Source: Acidobacteriota bacterium (lineage in GTDB: Bacteria > Acidobacteriota > Blastocatellia > Pyrinomonadales > Pyrinomonadaceae). From it: a DNA stretch of 64,000 bases. Made by a program: the position numbers and the translations under genes. Positions 27,973 to 34,413 of this stretch are shown one piece after another. How positions within the stretch are numbered: position 1 is the stretch's first letter; each line of letters begins with the position of its first letter. Below the pieces are notes generated by a model, which saw nothing but the letters and a program-made list of their open reading frames with translations, was not told the origin of the DNA and did no database searches. The DNA is taken from positions 878,001 to 942,000 of the forward strand of contig CP065003.1 in NCBI GenBank assembly GCA_016700175.1, in the 5' to 3' direction.

Positions 27973-28626
27973 CTAAATCTTAGCAAAAAAATCGGACAAC
28001 TTTGACTCGTCAAGCGATCCGCCGGTGCGAACGCCAGAACAAAGGTCGATCCCGAAGGGCCTGACGGACGCGATCGCTTCGGCCACGTTAGAGGAATTCA
28101 GGCCTCCCGCCAGGAAAACAGGAAGCTCCACTGTCTCCACTATCCGCCGGCTCAAAGCCCAGTCGTGGGTCCTTCCGGTTCCCCCCAGTTCCTTGACCGC
28201 CAGCAAAGGATTTCCGGAATCGAGCAACACCGCGTCGACTACGGCTGCTGCTTCGAGCGCCTCGTCGACCGACTCCGGCCCCGTGACGTGAATGACCTGT
28301 ACGATCTTCACTCCGGGCAAGAGCCTTCGAAGCCTCTGATGGCTTCCGTCGATCGAATCGCATAGCTGTACCGTGTTGGTACCGCACCTACGAACCTGTT
28401 CCGCGATCGCATCCGCGTCCCGCAGGCTTGTCAGAAGAAAGGTCGAGATCGGGGGAGGAACGGCAGAAGCGATATCGGCGATCTCCTCTTCGGAGATCAC
28501 TCCCGGCCCGGATGGCATCTCGGAAACAAGACCCAGGGCCGAAGCGCCGTGAGCTATCGCCAACGCGGCTTCCTCGCGTGAGGATATACAGCAGATCTTA
28601 ACCCTTGGCCGCGAAATAGTTGTCAT
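27973..28626 (-). CDS. TrpF-like phosphoribosylanthranilate isomerase paralogue
   Basis: This 217-residue beta/alpha barrel is related to TrpF. The active-site Cys is kept in VKICCIS (usually KICGI) and the acid residue in AVLLDSG. Phosphate-binding and barrel motifs GGTGRTHDW, LAGGLNSSNVAEAI and GIDLCSGV are present. It is much diverged from the TrpF half of the trp-operon fusion at 40 kb, which is the likely housekeeping copy. ATG 28626 is preferred to TTG 28632. It overlaps the 3' end of larC by 29 bases and precedes folE, so it may have a role outside tryptophan synthesis. Whether it has isomerase activity is unknown. Confidence 0.75.
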   Translation of the reverse strand: MTTISRPRVKICCISSREEAALAIAHGASALGLVSEMPSGPGVISEEEIADIASAVPPPISTFLLTSLRDADAIAEQVRRCGTNTVQLCDSIDGSHQRLRRLLPGVKIVQVIHVTGPESVDEALEAAAVVDAVLLDSGNPLLAVKELGGTGRTHDWALSRRIVETVELPVFLAGGLNSSNVAEAIASVRPFGIDLCSGVRTGGSLDESKLSDFFAKI

Positions 28627-29791
28627 TTCCAAGCTCGGCCATCACGGCCCTTTCGACCTCACGAAGCGTCACTCCGTCCCGTTCGGCGAGTTCGCGCATC
28701 TGGTCGAACTCCGGCTTGATGTTCACGACCTCGCCTTCGTACCTTGACACCTTCACGTCCACGTCTCCGAACTCAGTCTCGACCGTGATCGAGATCCGCT
28801 CGAGGCATTCCCGGCTGACGTCGCGAACCCGCACCCCGATCGTCGAGGTTTCCGTGAACAGGAGTTTCTTGAGGGCGGCCTCCGACGAGGGATCTGCGAG
28901 CACCGAAAGCAATGCGGCGGGACGGTTCTTTTTCATATGGACCGGCGTGAACCAGCAGTCGAGCGCGCCGAGCTCGAACGCCTTGTCCATCACGAACCCG
29001 AGCACCTGAGGAGTCGAATCGTCGATATTCGTTTCGATGAGCCTCAGCAACTCGGCGTCCGGGGCCTTGGCGGGCGATGCCTCGCCCAGAACGACGCGAA
29101 GCACGTTCGGAAACTTGTCGTAAAGCCGTGTCCCGGCGCCGTAGCCCGTGGCGTCAACCTTCATCGAGGGAATCTGTTCCGAGCCTGCGCACAATTCAGT
29201 GACGATCGCCGCACCGGTCGGTGTGAGCAGTTCGCCCTCGATTCCGTCCGAATAGACCTCGAAACCCGAGACGAGCCTTGCAACCGCGGGCGGCGGAACC
29301 GGATATCGCCCGTGGTCCATATCGACGAAACCGCTTCCTGTGTGAAGCCTTGAACAGGCGAAGCGCTCTATCCCGAGCGATTCCAGGCAGATGCACGCGC
29401 CGACGATGTCTACTATCGCGTCTACGGCGCCTACTTCGTGAAAATGGACCTTTTCGATGGAGATGCCGTGGACCGACGCTTCGGCCTCGGCAAGCCGTCC
29501 GAAGATCTTCTTCGCGCGATCCTTCACGATAGCGGGGAGATCGCCTGCGTCGATGATCGCCTCGATGTCGGACAAATGGCGGTGATGCTTCTGATCTTCG
29601 TACAGCACCTCGACGTGCGTCGCTGCAATGCCGGAGCGGTTCACCTTCTCTATCCTTAGCGAAACGCCCTCAAGGCCGAGCGCCTCGATCCCCGACTCGA
29701 GTCCCTGCCGATCGGCCCCCAGGTCGAGAAGCGCCCCGAGAACCATGTTCCCGGAGGCGCCGGCGAAGCAATCGAAGTAAAGCGTGCGCAT
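28598..29791 (-). CDS. larC: LarC nickel-pincer cofactor biosynthesis protein (nickel insertion)
   Basis: This 397-residue protein begins MRTLYFDCFAGASGNM, the typical LarC N-terminus; VHFHEVGAVDAIVDIVG and ETNIDDSTPQVLGF blocks follow. LarC is a CTP-dependent cyclometallase that inserts nickel into the pyridinium dithiodicarboxylate cofactor used by lactate racemase and other LarA-like racemases. Here it is one continuous frame, unlike the split larC1/larC2 of Lactobacillus. No larA, larB or larE lies in the window. Start 29791 is chosen over 29809 by homology. Confidence 0.88.
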   Translation of the reverse strand: MRTLYFDCFAGASGNMVLGALLDLGADRQGLESGIEALGLEGVSLRIEKVNRSGIAATHVEVLYEDQKHHRHLSDIEAIIDAGDLPAIVKDRAKKIFGRLAEAEASVHGISIEKVHFHEVGAVDAIVDIVGACICLESLGIERFACSRLHTGSGFVDMDHGRYPVPPPAVARLVSGFEVYSDGIEGELLTPTGAAIVTELCAGSEQIPSMKVDATGYGAGTRLYDKFPNVLRVVLGEASPAKAPDAELLRLIETNIDDSTPQVLGFVMDKAFELGALDCWFTPVHMKKNRPAALLSVLADPSSEAALKKLLFTETSTIGVRVRDVSRECLERISITVETEFGDVDVKVSRYEGEVVNIKPEFDQMRELAERDGVTLREVERAVMAELGNDNYFAAKG

Positions 29792-30043
29792 AGAGGGATT
29801 TGACCACAAGCCTCCACAGAACTCAACGGCGGTTTCGGCTTGGGCGGGTCTCGGAGCAGCAGCCGGCCCTGGTGACCTTCACGAGCCTACTGCCTGTATG
29901 CTTCGCGTACTTCCGTGTCTTGAATCGCCTCACGATTTCATCCCCGTGCACTGCTAAATCATTGAAATCACGACGTTTTCCATGTCGGCACGGGTGTTGC
30001 ACCTTTGGAAGTCGTCAGAAATTCAAAGGGAGGAACAACCGAA

Positions 30044-30502
30044 ATGATGGAAAAGAACGAGATCATCGAACACCTTAATGATCTTATCCAGTCGAACAAG
30101 GATAGTGAAGAAGGCTTCAAGACCGCCGCCGACGGCGTGGACAACGAGCAGATGAAGGCGCTCTTCATGGAACTGTCGAACCAAAGGGCCCACTTTGCGA
30201 GGGAGCTGCAGGACGTCGTGAAGCAGTACGGAGGCGAGCCGCAAGATGACGGCTCGATTGCCGGCAGCCTTCACAAAGGCTGGATGAACATAAAGTCGGC
30301 CGTCACCGGAAACGATGAGACGGCGATCCTGAACGAGGCGGAAAGGGCGGAAGACTTTGCGGTCGATGCCTACGAGAAGGCTATGAAGGAAGGACTCCCG
30401 CAGTCCGTTTCCGATGTCGTCAGCCGCGAGTACCACCTTGTGAAGGCGGCTCACGACAGGGTGAAGGCGCTTCGCGACAGGTCCAGGGCCGCGTCAGGTT
30501 AA
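30044..30502 (+). CDS. DUF2383/PA2169-type ferritin-like four-helix protein
   Basis: This is a 152-residue all-helical protein. Its sequence (IEHLNDLIQSNKDSEEGFKTAADGV..., ELSNQRAHFARELQDVV, KGWMNIKSAVTG, AERAEDFAVDAYEKAM) matches the PA2169/DUF2383 group related to ferritin-like four-helix bundles, often linked to stress or stationary phase. No catalytic role is established. The ATG at 30044 (or the adjacent one at 30047) has AAGGGAGGA about ten bases upstream. A strong intrinsic terminator follows, so it is probably a single-gene unit. Confidence 0.85.
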   Translation: MMEKNEIIEHLNDLIQSNKDSEEGFKTAADGVDNEQMKALFMELSNQRAHFARELQDVVKQYGGEPQDDGSIAGSLHKGWMNIKSAVTGNDETAILNEAERAEDFAVDAYEKAMKEGLPQSVSDVVSREYHLVKAAHDRVKALRDRSRAASG

Positions 30503-30545
30503 TCGCCCTACCAGCCCTGTTTCACCCACCAACTGGGTAATTTAC

Positions 30546-30577
30546 GCCCGCGGACCGACGTCCGCGGGCATTTTTTT
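30546..30577 (+). terminator. Strong intrinsic terminator
   Basis: GCCCGCGGA-CCGACG-TCCGCGGGC (9-bp stem) is followed by A and seven T residues, downstream of the DUF2383 gene. Confidence 0.93.
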
Positions 30578-30603
30578 GTTTCCTGCATGTCCCCTTTGCG
30601 TCG

Positions 30604-30672
30604 GGAAACGTGGACTGAAGTCCACGGTCTGAGTTCGAGAAACCCTGCAGCGCCGCGTCAGCGGCAGAATGA
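30604..30672. repeat. REP-like repeat adjoining the REP transposase gene
   Basis: The segment carries CGTGGACT-GA-AGTCCACG and GCCGC-GTCA-GCGGC palindromes in the same order as in the 256-bp units at 31.2-33.4 kb. It ends at the transposase stop codon. Confidence 0.75.
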
Positions 30673-30673
30673 C

Positions 30674-31129
30674 CTAACCGAAGATGTAACGCTCATCGAC
30701 CGGGTCGATGTCATGGAGACTAAGCAGCTTTCGATACTCATCCTCAAAGCTCATACGCCCGTGATGGCTCCTCTGACTGCGGATATATCGATCAACAGAA
30801 GGCACGGCAGACTTGCTAACTGAAAAAGCTGAATATCCGTCTTGCCACTCAAAGCCTCGAAGCCAGTCAAATTCAGTGTGGATCCACCTTGATGATCCGC
30901 CTTTTATCAATTTGACCATTTTGCTCGGATCGATCTTCGGGGGAGCGAGCGCTAGCACGTGGACGTGGTCTTCGATCCCGCCAACTTGAACCGCCGTGAA
31001 GCCGTTTGTATTTGCGATCCCCCCGATGTACCTCCACAGCCGGGATTCCATTTCAGGCTTGATGAAGTATTTTCGGGACTTTGTGCTGAAGACAAAGTGG
31101 TAGAAGAGTGAGGAATAGGTATTTGCCAT
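30674..31129 (-). CDS. REP-associated tyrosine transposase (RAYT, Y1/HUH family)
   Basis: This 151-residue protein of the IS200/IS605 TnpA-like superfamily opens with YSSLFYHFVFSTKSRKYFI. The HUH metal motif appears as EDHVHVLALAP and the nucleophilic Tyr is probably in VDRYIRSQRSHHG. RAYTs nick single-stranded DNA at REP palindromes and are thought to spread them. Palindromic repeats with the same modules lie on both sides (30604-30672 and 31237 onward), which fits a RAYT with its own REP set. There is no flanking IS-end structure, so it looks domesticated rather than a full insertion sequence. Confidence 0.88.
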   Translation of the reverse strand: MANTYSSLFYHFVFSTKSRKYFIKPEMESRLWRYIGGIANTNGFTAVQVGGIEDHVHVLALAPPKIDPSKMVKLIKGGSSRWIHTEFDWLRGFEWQDGYSAFSVSKSAVPSVDRYIRSQRSHHGRMSFEDEYRKLLSLHDIDPVDERYIFG

Positions 31130-31236
31130 TTTAGATGCCGCCGTGGGAGCGGACCTCCTTTGTGAGAATTGGGGTTAAATCAAAGCAAATCTTCGAATGA
31201 ATGGCAAGAATTTTAGGAGATTTTTGGCAAGGCCGG

Positions 31237-31616
31237 CTGAAGTCCACGCCTAAACTCATATGATCGCTACGCGATCAAACTCGCCAGCGATTCGCTTTTC
31301 ACGATCGGAACAGGCATTTGACATCCGGATCGGACGCCGCGTCAGCGGCCATTTGAGTTTGGCCGTGGATTTCAATCCACGGTCCGAGTTCGAGGCCCAC
31401 GGGCCCGCCGCGTCAGCGGCAGAATGATCGGAACGTTGATCTGCATTCTATCGCTACGCGATGAGCGTGTATTACACGCCGGACAACGTGGACTGAAGTC
31501 CACGCCTAAACTCATATGATCGCTACGCGATCAAACCCGCCAGCGATTCGCTCTTCACGATCGGAACAGGCATTTGACATCCGAATCGGACGCCGCGTCA
31601 GCGGCCATTTGAGTTT
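31237..31616. repeat. Composite palindromic repeat: unit 1 (31237-31492) and the first part of unit 2 (31493-31616)
   Basis: Units repeat with a 256-bp period, are nearly identical, and continue after the insertion sequence. Modules in order: CTGAAGTCCACG half-palindrome, GATCGC-TAC-GCGATC, GCCGC-GTCA-GCGGC, CCGTGGATT-TC-AATCCACGG, GGCCCACGGGCCC, a second GCCGC-GTCA-GCGGC, ATCGCTACGCGAT. These are REP/BIME-like hairpins presumably mobilised by the neighbouring RAYT. Unit 2 is interrupted by the IS110-family element after GAGTTT. Confidence 0.88.
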
Positions 31617-31623
31617 AGACATA

Positions 31624-31638
31624 ATGTTTTGACCTGTC
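31624..31638 (+). repeat. Left subterminal inverted repeat of the IS1111-group element
   Basis: ATGTTTTGACCTGTC, seven bases in from the left end; perfect complement of 33203-33217. Confidence 0.92.
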
Positions 31639-31707
31639 CTGCCTCAAGAACGTGGATTATGTTAGGTGAGATTCACCAACACCTAGCCACAATTGAGGAG
31701 GACAGGC

Positions 31708-32893
31708 ATGAAGAATACTAACGCAATCAACGGAAAAGCGAGAGAGATCTTTGAGAATGAAGCACCGGAGTATCCGGCATACGTAGGGCTCGATGTCCAT
31801 AAGGAGACTATCGTGGCGGCGATCGCCCGGGAGGGTCGGGGAAAGCCGGAGTCGCTTGGAACGATAGCGAACAAACCGAAGGAGGTGGCGAAGCTTGTCG
31901 AGCGGCTGAGCCGGGAGTTCGGGGGGAGAGGTTCTGCTGTACTGCTACGAGGCAGGTCCGTGCGGATACGTTCTGTACCGTCAGCTGGTGGAGATGGGGC
32001 AGGAATGCCATGTTGTGGCACCGTCGAAGATCCCTAAGAAGCCCGGCGACAGGATAAAGACGGACCGGCGGGATGCGAGGAAGCTGGCCCGGCTATTGAG
32101 GAGCGGGGATCTTACGGCGGTATGGGTGCCGGGAGAGGAGCAGGAGGCGATGCGGGACCTGGCGCGGGCGCGGAACGACTTCAAGATCCAGGAGCGGAAG
32201 GCGCGCCAGCAACTGAGCGCTTTCATGCTCCGTCACGGGCATTCGTGGCCCAAGGGAAAGACGCGGTGGACGAAGGGCCACTTCGAATGGATGGAGACGC
32301 GCAAGTTCCCTCACGAATGGCAGTATGTTGTGCTTCAGGGATACATCAGAGCGGTGAATGCGGCGGAGAAGAGGGTGGCTGACATCACGGCGGAAATGAG
32401 CATGGCGCTGCCGCACTGGTCGATGGCTCCGGTGGTCTACTCGCTGATGGCGTTCAGGGGTATCGACATGGTCAGCGCGATGGGGCTCCTGGCAGAACTC
32501 GGGGATCTGACCCGCTTCGACTCGCCGAAGCAACTGATGGGCTTTCTGGGGCTTGTGCCCAGCATACACGCCTCCGGCCCGACAAAGCGCGAGGGTGAGA
32601 TAACGAAGACCGGCAACTCGAGGGCCCGGCGCCTGCTGGTCGAAGCCGCCTGGGCGTACCGCCATCCGGCGCGCATGACGGCTCATTTGAGACGAAAGGC
32701 GAAGAACGCGTCCGAAGAAGCCAGGGAGATATCCTGGAAGGCCCAGAAACGTTTGTGCGGAAGATACCGGTCGCTGGTCTACTCGGGCAAGAACAAGAAC
32801 CAGACCACGGTGGCAGTCGCCAGGGAACTCTCGGGCTTTATCTGGGACGTGACACGGGTCGAGATGGCCAGGTTTGAAACCCCCGCCCGCTAG
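31708..32893 (+). pseudogene. IS110-family (IS1111 group) transposase, split by a frameshift at a G6 run
   Basis: The N-terminal part (ATG 31708 after GAGGAGGACAGGC) gives YVGLDVHKETIVAAIA, the first Asp of the RuvC-like DEDD centre. The frame then changes by +1 at six G residues (31921-31926). In the next frame the protein continues LLYCYEAGPCGYVLYRQL (Glu), DRIKTDRRDARKLARL (two Asp), and the C-terminal Transposase_20 region with the catalytic-Ser-bearing ITKTGNSRARRLLVEAAW. Joined, the two parts make a normal-length ~395-residue transposase. The split may be an inactivating single-base indel, a sequencing error, or polymerase slippage at the G run. Confidence 0.85.
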
Positions 32894-32963
32894 CGGGCCG
32901 GTAACGCATCGCAAAGAAGTATCCGACAAGAGGAAAAGAAGTTAACCACAGAAGAAAAGGAGG

Positions 32964-33178
32964 TCAGAGGCGCTCCAGGTCAGGGCATTCGCAGACAGAT
33001 CTTCTGAAGAATCCCGGTCACGGCTAGAACGGCTTCCCCGAAAGGGGAATGATCCACGCTTTTAGATAAGAGGAAAGCTTCGCGACGAAGACAAGTCAGG
33101 TAGGTAACCAATCCACGTATATCAGCATGATCCATCGTCGCTTACCGTCCGCAATGCCCTGACCTCAGGCGCTTCTGA
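32964..33178 (+). ncRNA. Candidate bridge RNA region of the IS1111-group element
   Basis: The ~310-bp noncoding stretch between transposase stop and right end folds around a long closing stem. TCAGAGGCGC (32964-32973) pairs with GCGCTTCTGA (33169-33178), one G-U. After a 3x3 internal loop, AGGTCAGGGCATT (32977-32989) pairs perfectly with AATGCCCTGACCT (33153-33165). Inside are TTCCCC-GAAA-GGGGAA (33035-33050, GNRA tetraloop) and CTTCG-CGA-CGAAG (33078-33090). IS1111-group elements are known to encode their bridge RNA at the 3' end, downstream of the transposase. Guide loops are not resolved here. Confidence 0.6.
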
Positions 33179-33202
33179 CAAACGAGAATATGTAGAGGGG
33201 TT

Positions 33203-33217
33203 GACAGGTCAAAACAT
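33203..33217 (-). repeat. Right subterminal inverted repeat of the IS1111-group element
   Basis: GACAGGTCAAAACAT, three bases in from the right end; perfect complement of 31624-31638. Confidence 0.92.
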
Positions 33218-33220
33218 ATC

Positions 33221-33392
33221 AGCCGTGGATTTCAATCCACGGTCCGAGTTCGAGGCCCACGGGCCCGCCGCGTCAGCGGCAGAATGATCGGAACGTTGAT
33301 CGGCATTCTATCGCAACGCGATGAGCGTGTATTACACGCCGAACAACGTGGACTGAAGTCCACGCCTAAACTCATATGATCGCTACGCGATC
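33221..33392. repeat. Remainder of repeat unit 2 and truncated unit 3
   Basis: The sequence continues unit 2 from AGCCGTGGATTTC through the CTGAAGTCCACG boundary at 33353, then ~40 bp of unit 3 ending with GATCGC-TAC-GCGATC before sirtuin-proximal DNA. Confidence 0.88.
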
Positions 33393-33418
33393 ACGATTCG
33401 AACGATTGGGGTCGAGAA

Positions 33419-34147
33419 TCAGAGAAGAGGAAGCAATTCACCCGCTTTTCCTCTCAACGACAGGTCACATGACGATGTCAAAGGCGTTTCTTCCGGGTTC
33501 ACCTCGACCAAGAACGCCCCCGAGCGTTTCGCGATCTCGGGAAGCATCGCCGCAGGATACACAAGCGCGGAAGTCCCGATCGTGAAGAACACGTCGCACG
33601 AAGCGGCGGCTTCCGCCCCCTTTTCGTATGCGCCCTCTGGAAGCATTTCGCCGAACAGCACGACATCGGGACGGACCGGCGATCCGCAAACGCACGTGTC
33701 CGGATCGTGAGGAACGCACGCGCGGTCCATCTGAAACATCTTCGAGCAGGACACGCATCGCGAACGATGTATGTTCCCGTGCACCTCGATCACGTCGCGC
33801 GACCCCGCGCCGCGGTGAAGGCCGTCGATGTTCTGTGTGACCAGCGTCAGCGACTCGAACCGGTCCTGCCAATTGGCGATCGCGCGATGTGCGGGATTCG
33901 GTTCGCACTCCTGCAACACTCCGCGTCGGTAATCGAACCATTCCCAAACGGCGGGAAGATCGCGTCGGACCATCTCCGCCGAAGAGATCTGGTCGAAACG
34001 CATTCCCTTCCAGATCGCAGTTCCGCCGCCGCCCCTGAATGTCGGCACACCGGACTCTGCGGAGATCCCCGCGCCGGTGAGAATTCCGACGGAGTTCGCG
34101 CGGTCCATTCTTTCTCTTACTCGTTCGATTTCAGAAGCTGTTGGCAT
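33419..34147 (-). CDS. Sir2-family NAD-dependent protein deacylase (sirtuin)
   Basis: This 242-residue sirtuin has GAGISAESGVPTFRG (NAD binding), TQNIDGLH, catalytic His in EVHGNIH, a zinc ribbon (CVSC...CVC), and GTSALVYPAA. It removes acyl groups from lysines, using NAD+. In the substrate pocket the family III pair Tyr-x-x-Arg (desuccinylase signature of SIRT5/CobB) appears as WFDYRR, with Phe where Tyr is expected but the Arg kept, so acyl preference is uncertain. It lies next to the repeat island, divergent from argS. Confidence 0.92.
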   Translation of the reverse strand: MPTASEIERVRERMDRANSVGILTGAGISAESGVPTFRGGGGTAIWKGMRFDQISSAEMVRRDLPAVWEWFDYRRGVLQECEPNPAHRAIANWQDRFESLTLVTQNIDGLHRGAGSRDVIEVHGNIHRSRCVSCSKMFQMDRACVPHDPDTCVCGSPVRPDVVLFGEMLPEGAYEKGAEAAASCDVFFTIGTSALVYPAAMLPEIAKRSGAFLVEVNPEETPLTSSCDLSLRGKAGELLPLL

Positions 34148-34253
34148 CTTTCTTTGACGATATCGTCGATATTCCTCAGATCCGAGCCTTTCTGATAGTG
34201 GTGGTGTTTCGTTTGCGTTGATCGAGTCCCTGCCCGAAGGTCGGAAATGGGAA

Positions 34254-34291
34254 GCCGCGGCAAGCGCGGCTAGGGCAGCGCATAGCGCTGC
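34254..34291. repeat. Twin hairpins between the sirtuin and argS
   Basis: GCCGCG-GCAAG-CGCGGC (34254-34270) is followed four bases on by GCAGCG-CATAG-CGCTGC (34275-34291). There is no U-run, so it is probably a REP-type element. The rest of the 34148-34413 spacer shows nothing else I can support. Confidence 0.5.
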
Positions 34292-34413
34292 TATAAACGG
34301 CGCCGGGAATGGCCTTCCATTTACGATTTACCATTCACGATCCACTGCCCATTTTGAGAACCATTCCCCCGAAAGCTATACTTTCCCTTCATTTTTTCGG
34401 GCTTTCCAACAAT

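Larger units (their letters stand above)
31617..33220 (+). mobile_element. IS110-family insertion sequence, IS1111 group, 1,604 bp
   Basis: Ends are fixed by comparing the interrupted repeat unit with its intact neighbour: removing 1,604 bp restores the 256-bp periodicity (31493 to 33353 is 1,860 = 256 + 1,604) with no target duplication. The boundary is uncertain by one shared A. Inside lie perfect 15-bp subterminal inverted repeats, ATGTTTTGACCTGTC (31624-31638) and its complement (33203-33217), with 7 bases outside the left and 3 outside the right. That 7/3 layout is the established signature of the IS1111 group. The target is a palindromic REP-like sequence, as known for other IS110 elements. 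Confidence 0.93.

Noticed and set aside
27973..28626. Second trpF as a decaying pseudogene
   Set aside because: The frame is intact, key residues and barrel motifs are kept, and it is packed tightly between larC and folE.
28598..29791. Programmed frameshift in larC as in Lactobacillus
   Set aside because: The gene is one uninterrupted 397-codon frame.
31130..31236. Ends of an IS200/IS605 element around the REP transposase
   Set aside because: No subterminal hairpins paired with a matching right end were seen; the flanks are REP-like repeats, fitting a RAYT instead.
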